Notes under the pieces: generated by a model
What the model was told of the DNA's origin: nothing
The model's database searches: none
What the model saw: only the letters and a program-made list of their open reading frames with translations
Made by a program: the position numbers and the translations under genes
Assembly: GCF_003953935.1 (NCBI RefSeq)
Contig: NZ_RXLQ01000019.1
Location: 1-64,000 of the forward strand
Source of the DNA: Massilia atriviolacea
GTDB lineage: Bacteria; Pseudomonadota; Gammaproteobacteria; Burkholderiales; Burkholderiaceae_D
Length of the DNA stretch: 64,000 bases
Reading direction: 5' to 3'
Part shown: positions 61,279-64,000 of the stretch, piece after piece
Layout of the letters: each line of letters opens with the position of its first letter
How positions within the stretch are numbered: position 1 is the stretch's first letter

Positions 61279-62640
61279 ATGAACGACCTGAAAAAGAAGA
61301 CCGACGTGACCGATGTGGTGGTGCGCGACGTCCAACCGCTGAACGGCGCCAGCGTCGATTCGGGCAAGTACGCCCGCATGGGCTGGATCATCGTGCTGGT
61401 CGGCTTTGTCGGCTTTATCCTGTGGGCCTCGCTGGCGCCGCTCGACCGCGGCGTGCCGCTGTCGGGTACGGTGGCCACCGAAACCAGCCGCAAGGCGGTC
61501 CAGCACTTGAGCGGCGGCATCGTCCAGGACATCCTGGTCAAGGACGGGGACGTGGTCAAGGCCGGCCAGGTGCTGGTGCGCATCGATCCGACCATCGCCC
61601 GCTCCGCTGCCGAAATGAGCCGCGCCCAGTATTTCGGTTCGCTGGCGGCGGAAGCGCGCCTGCTGGCCGAGCGCAGCGGCAAGTCGGAACCGGCGTTTCC
61701 CAAGGAATTGATGGATCGCAAGGACGACCCGCGCGCCGTCGAAGCCATGGAAGCCCAGAAGCAGCTGCTGGCCTCGCGCCAGTCCAGCCTGAAGAGCGAA
61801 CTGGCCGCGCTGGAAGAAAACGCCGCCGGCCTCAAGGCCCAGACCAAGGGCTTGCAGGAGTCGCTGGCATCGAAGAAAAGCCAGGCCGCGATCATCAAGG
61901 AACAGCTCGACGGCATGCGCGAACTGGCCAAGGATGGCTATGTGCCGCGCTCGCGCCTGCTGGAAATGGAACGTAACTTCATTTCGCTGCAAGGCACGAT
62001 TTCGGAAGATATCGGCAATATCAGCCGCGCCCAGAACCAGCTCATGGAACTGAGCCTGCGCCGCATCGTGCGGACCCAGGACTATCAGAAGGAAATCAAT
62101 GCCCAGCTGGCCGAGGTGCAGAAGGAAAGCGGCGCCATGGCCAGCCGCATCCAGGCCCAGGAGTTCGAACTGGCCAATGCCGAAGTCAAGGCGCCGGTCG
62201 ACGGCGTGGTGGTCGGCATGCAGATTTTCACCAAGGGCGGCGTGGTCGCTCCCGGCGCGCGCATGATGGATATCGTCCCGAGTTCGGATGCGATGGTGGT
62301 TGAAGGGCAACTGGCCGTCAACCTGATCGACAAGGTGCAGGTCGGCCTGCCGGTCGAATTCATCTTCTCGGCCTTTAACACCAACAAGACCCCGCACATT
62401 CCGGGCATCGTGACCCAGGTCTCGGCCGACCGGACGGTCGATGAGCGTACCGGCATGCCATACTACAAGATCAAAGCCCGCGTGACGCCGCAAGGCGCCA
62501 AGCTGATCGCTTCGCACAAGCTCGATATCCAGTCCGGCATGCCGGCCGAACTGTTCATCAAGACCGGCGAACGCACCATGATGAATTACCTGTTCAAGCC
62601 GATTTTCGATCGCGCCAAGACATCATTGTCGGAGGATTAA
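61279..62640 (+). CDS. Type I secretion periplasmic adaptor (HlyD/PrtE family)
   Basis: A 453-residue membrane-fusion protein. One N-terminal inner-membrane helix (about 36-58) is followed by a split lipoyl domain (VQHLSGGIVQDILVKDGDVVKAGQVLVRID), a long coiled-coil hairpin (about 130-290) and a C-terminal beta domain (VKAPVDGVVVGMQIFTKGGVVAPG, MPYYKIKARVTPQGAK). It bridges the ABC transporter and the TolC-type channel. It begins three bases after the ATPase stop, and GGAGGA at the end of the gene serves the next start. Confidence 0.96.
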   Translation: MNDLKKKTDVTDVVVRDVQPLNGASVDSGKYARMGWIIVLVGFVGFILWASLAPLDRGVPLSGTVATETSRKAVQHLSGGIVQDILVKDGDVVKAGQVLVRIDPTIARSAAEMSRAQYFGSLAAEARLLAERSGKSEPAFPKELMDRKDDPRAVEAMEAQKQLLASRQSSLKSELAALEENAAGLKAQTKGLQESLASKKSQAAIIKEQLDGMRELAKDGYVPRSRLLEMERNFISLQGTISEDIGNISRAQNQLMELSLRRIVRTQDYQKEINAQLAEVQKESGAMASRIQAQEFELANAEVKAPVDGVVVGMQIFTKGGVVAPGARMMDIVPSSDAMVVEGQLAVNLIDKVQVGLPVEFIFSAFNTNKTPHIPGIVTQVSADRTVDERTGMPYYKIKARVTPQGAKLIASHKLDIQSGMPAELFIKTGERTMMNYLFKPIFDRAKTSLSED

Positions 62641-62641
62641 G

Positions 62642-63988
62642 ATGACGTTTCGACTCACTGCGTTCCGCATCACCGCCCTGGGCCGCATGAAGGCCGCCGC
62701 CGGCGCCGCACTGCTGCTGGCCAGCGCCGGCGCGTCCGCCATCAATCTGCAGCAGGCTTACGAACAGGCGCTGCGGAACGATCCGACCTACCGTTCGGCG
62801 TTCTATGAAAACCAGAGCGGCAAGGAAAACGCGATCCTGGGGCGCGCCGGCCTGTTGCCCAATGTGCAGGCGAACTACAACGCGAGCAAGAACCACTCGG
62901 ACATCGAAACGCCGACCTCGATCACCCAGCCGGAATACATCAGCCGGGTCTCCAGCATCCAGCTGCGCCAGACCTTGTTCAATGTGGACGCGTATGCGCG
63001 CTTCAAGCAGGGCAAGGCCCAGGCCCTGCTGAGCGACCAGGTCTTCAGCGTGCGCGGCCAGGAAGTGCTGATCCGCGTCATCAGCGCCTATTTCGACGCC
63101 CTGTTCGCCGACGAGCAGGTGGCCCTGAACACGGCCCAGCGCGACGCCTACCTCGAACAGAGCGCGGTCAACACGCGCCTGCTCAAGCACGGCGAGGGGA
63201 CCCGCACCGATGTGCTCGAAGTACAGGCGCGCCTGGAACTGTCGGAAGCGACCCTGATCGAAGCGAAAGACAACCAGGCCACGGCGCGCAATACCCTGGC
63301 CGGCATCATCGGCGGCGACCCCGGCACCCTGGTCGGCCTGAACGATACCTTCCGCATGCTGCCGCTCTCGCCGAGCGGGCTGGAAGAGTGGAAGGCGATG
63401 GCGCTGCGGCAGAATCCGGAATTGCTGGCCCAGACCACCGCGCTCGAAGTGGCCAAGCAGGAAATCCTCAAAGCGCGCGCCGGCCATTCTCCGCGCCTCG
63501 ATTTCGTGGCCAGCTACAGCAAGAACGCCTCCGAAACCATCAATACCTACAACCAGGATTCGACCGTGCGCGCGATCGGCATCCAGCTCAACGTGCCGCT
63601 GTACTCGGGCGGCTCGGTCAACGCCACCTCGCGCCAGGCCGTGGCCGGCCTGGAGCGTTCGCGCGCCGACCTGCAAGCGAAGACCGACAAGGCCCTGATC
63701 GAAGTGAGCAAGCAGTACTCCGCCGTCCAGAGCGGCATCGCCAAGGTGAATGCGCTCAACCGCGCGGTGGAATCGAGCAACCTGTTGATCAAGGCGACCG
63801 AACAGAGCATCAAAGGCGGGGTGCGCATCAATCTCGACTTGCTCAATGCCCAGCAACAGCTGTTTACGACCAAGCGCGACCTCGCGCAAGCGCGCTATGG
63901 CTACCTGATGGCCTCGCTGCGCCTGCGCGCCGCCGCCGGCGCCCTGGATGCGAGCGACGTGAGCCGCACCGCATCCTACTTCCGCTGA
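62642..63988 (+). CDS. TolC-family outer-membrane channel (PrtF/TolC type)
   Basis: A 448-residue TolC-like protein. A signal peptide ends near AGASA (about residue 33). The mature chain shows the two structural repeats of the family: INLQQAYEQALRNDPTYRSAFYENQSGKENAILGRAGLLPNVQANYNAS early and AKQEILKARAGHSPRLDFVASYSKN in the second half, with DLLNAQQQLFTTKRDLAQARYGYLMASLRLRAAAGAL near the end. It forms the outer-membrane exit duct for the type I system. Start: ATG 62642, six bases after GGAGGA; an internal ATG at 62687 is possible. The gene ends 12 bases before the window does. Confidence 0.95.
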   Translation: MTFRLTAFRITALGRMKAAAGAALLLASAGASAINLQQAYEQALRNDPTYRSAFYENQSGKENAILGRAGLLPNVQANYNASKNHSDIETPTSITQPEYISRVSSIQLRQTLFNVDAYARFKQGKAQALLSDQVFSVRGQEVLIRVISAYFDALFADEQVALNTAQRDAYLEQSAVNTRLLKHGEGTRTDVLEVQARLELSEATLIEAKDNQATARNTLAGIIGGDPGTLVGLNDTFRMLPLSPSGLEEWKAMALRQNPELLAQTTALEVAKQEILKARAGHSPRLDFVASYSKNASETINTYNQDSTVRAIGIQLNVPLYSGGSVNATSRQAVAGLERSRADLQAKTDKALIEVSKQYSAVQSGIAKVNALNRAVESSNLLIKATEQSIKGGVRINLDLLNAQQQLFTTKRDLAQARYGYLMASLRLRAAAGALDASDVSRTASYFR

Positions 63989-64000
63989 CCAACCCCCCTG

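Noticed and set aside
59290-62517. Long minus-strand frame across the exporter genes
   Set aside because: Antisense to three clear type I secretion genes; no domain.

Overview
This is a 64 kb chromosomal stretch of a high-GC Gram-negative bacterium. The gene set (TonB receptor, Wzm/Wzt O-antigen exporter, type I secretion with a DUF4214/RTX-like substrate, RhlE, GtrA/GtrB) and the base composition fit a betaproteobacterium of the Oxalobacteraceae (Massilia/Telluria/Duganella/Janthinobacterium type). That placement is inferred from gene content, not from a marker gene. I saw no rRNA, tRNA or CRISPR array.

Layout. (1) 1-20.7 kb is mostly housekeeping and stress genes: a DUF454 protein, a catalase, an alpha/beta hydrolase, a FecI-FecR-TonB receptor iron cassette with a near-perfect Fur box, trpS preceded by a complete Trp attenuator (16-residue leader peptide with Trp-Trp, then a terminator), a racemase-like protein, small envelope proteins, an orphan anti-sigma-like protein, a large propeller-GGDEF diguanylate cyclase and rhlE. 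(2) 20.8-30.7 kb (+) is a glycan-modification operon: a GtrB-like GT2, a GtrA flippase and a GT-C-like membrane protein (a three-component Gtr system), followed by an unusual J-I-J-I-J array of three AlgJ/AlgX-like proteins alternating with two nearly identical MBOAT O-acyltransferases. (3) 30.7-38.0 kb (-) is an ABC-transporter-dependent O-antigen operon: Wzm, Wzt with a C-terminal carbohydrate-binding extension, a methyltransferase with a coiled coil (candidate chain terminator) and a 1257-residue protein with three glycosyltransferase domains. An acyltransferase-3 gene diverges from it. (4) 39.7-47.0 kb (-) is a lower-GC operon of five tightly coupled genes: a GNAT, an MFS exporter, a LuxE-type acyl-protein synthetase, a fusion of a LuxC-type acyl-CoA reductase with a PaaK-like adenylate-forming domain, and a second PaaK-like enzyme. 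No luciferase, thioesterase, carrier protein or aminotransferase gene is present. This is the best candidate here for an undescribed biosynthetic system. A transposase remnant lies next to its promoter end.

(5) 48.2-64.0 kb looks like a surface-protein module with its own cAMP circuit. One minus-strand operon encodes a CHASE2 adenylate cyclase, an outer-membrane barrel protein, a VanZ-like protein and a Crp-family regulator that keeps the CRP recognition helix (RETVxR). On the plus strand lie a secreted FecR-domain protein, a 1418-residue cysteine-free S-layer/RTX-like protein with codon use typical of very high expression, and a type I secretion operon (ABC, HlyD-type adaptor, TolC-type channel). 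CRP sites TGTGA-N6-TCACA lie upstream of the S-layer-like gene (perfect), the exporter operon (perfect) and the FecR-domain gene (9 of 10). Two of them sit about 41-44 bases upstream of the predicted start points. The simplest reading is that cAMP made by the CHASE2 cyclase acts through the neighbouring Crp to turn on the surface layer and its exporter.
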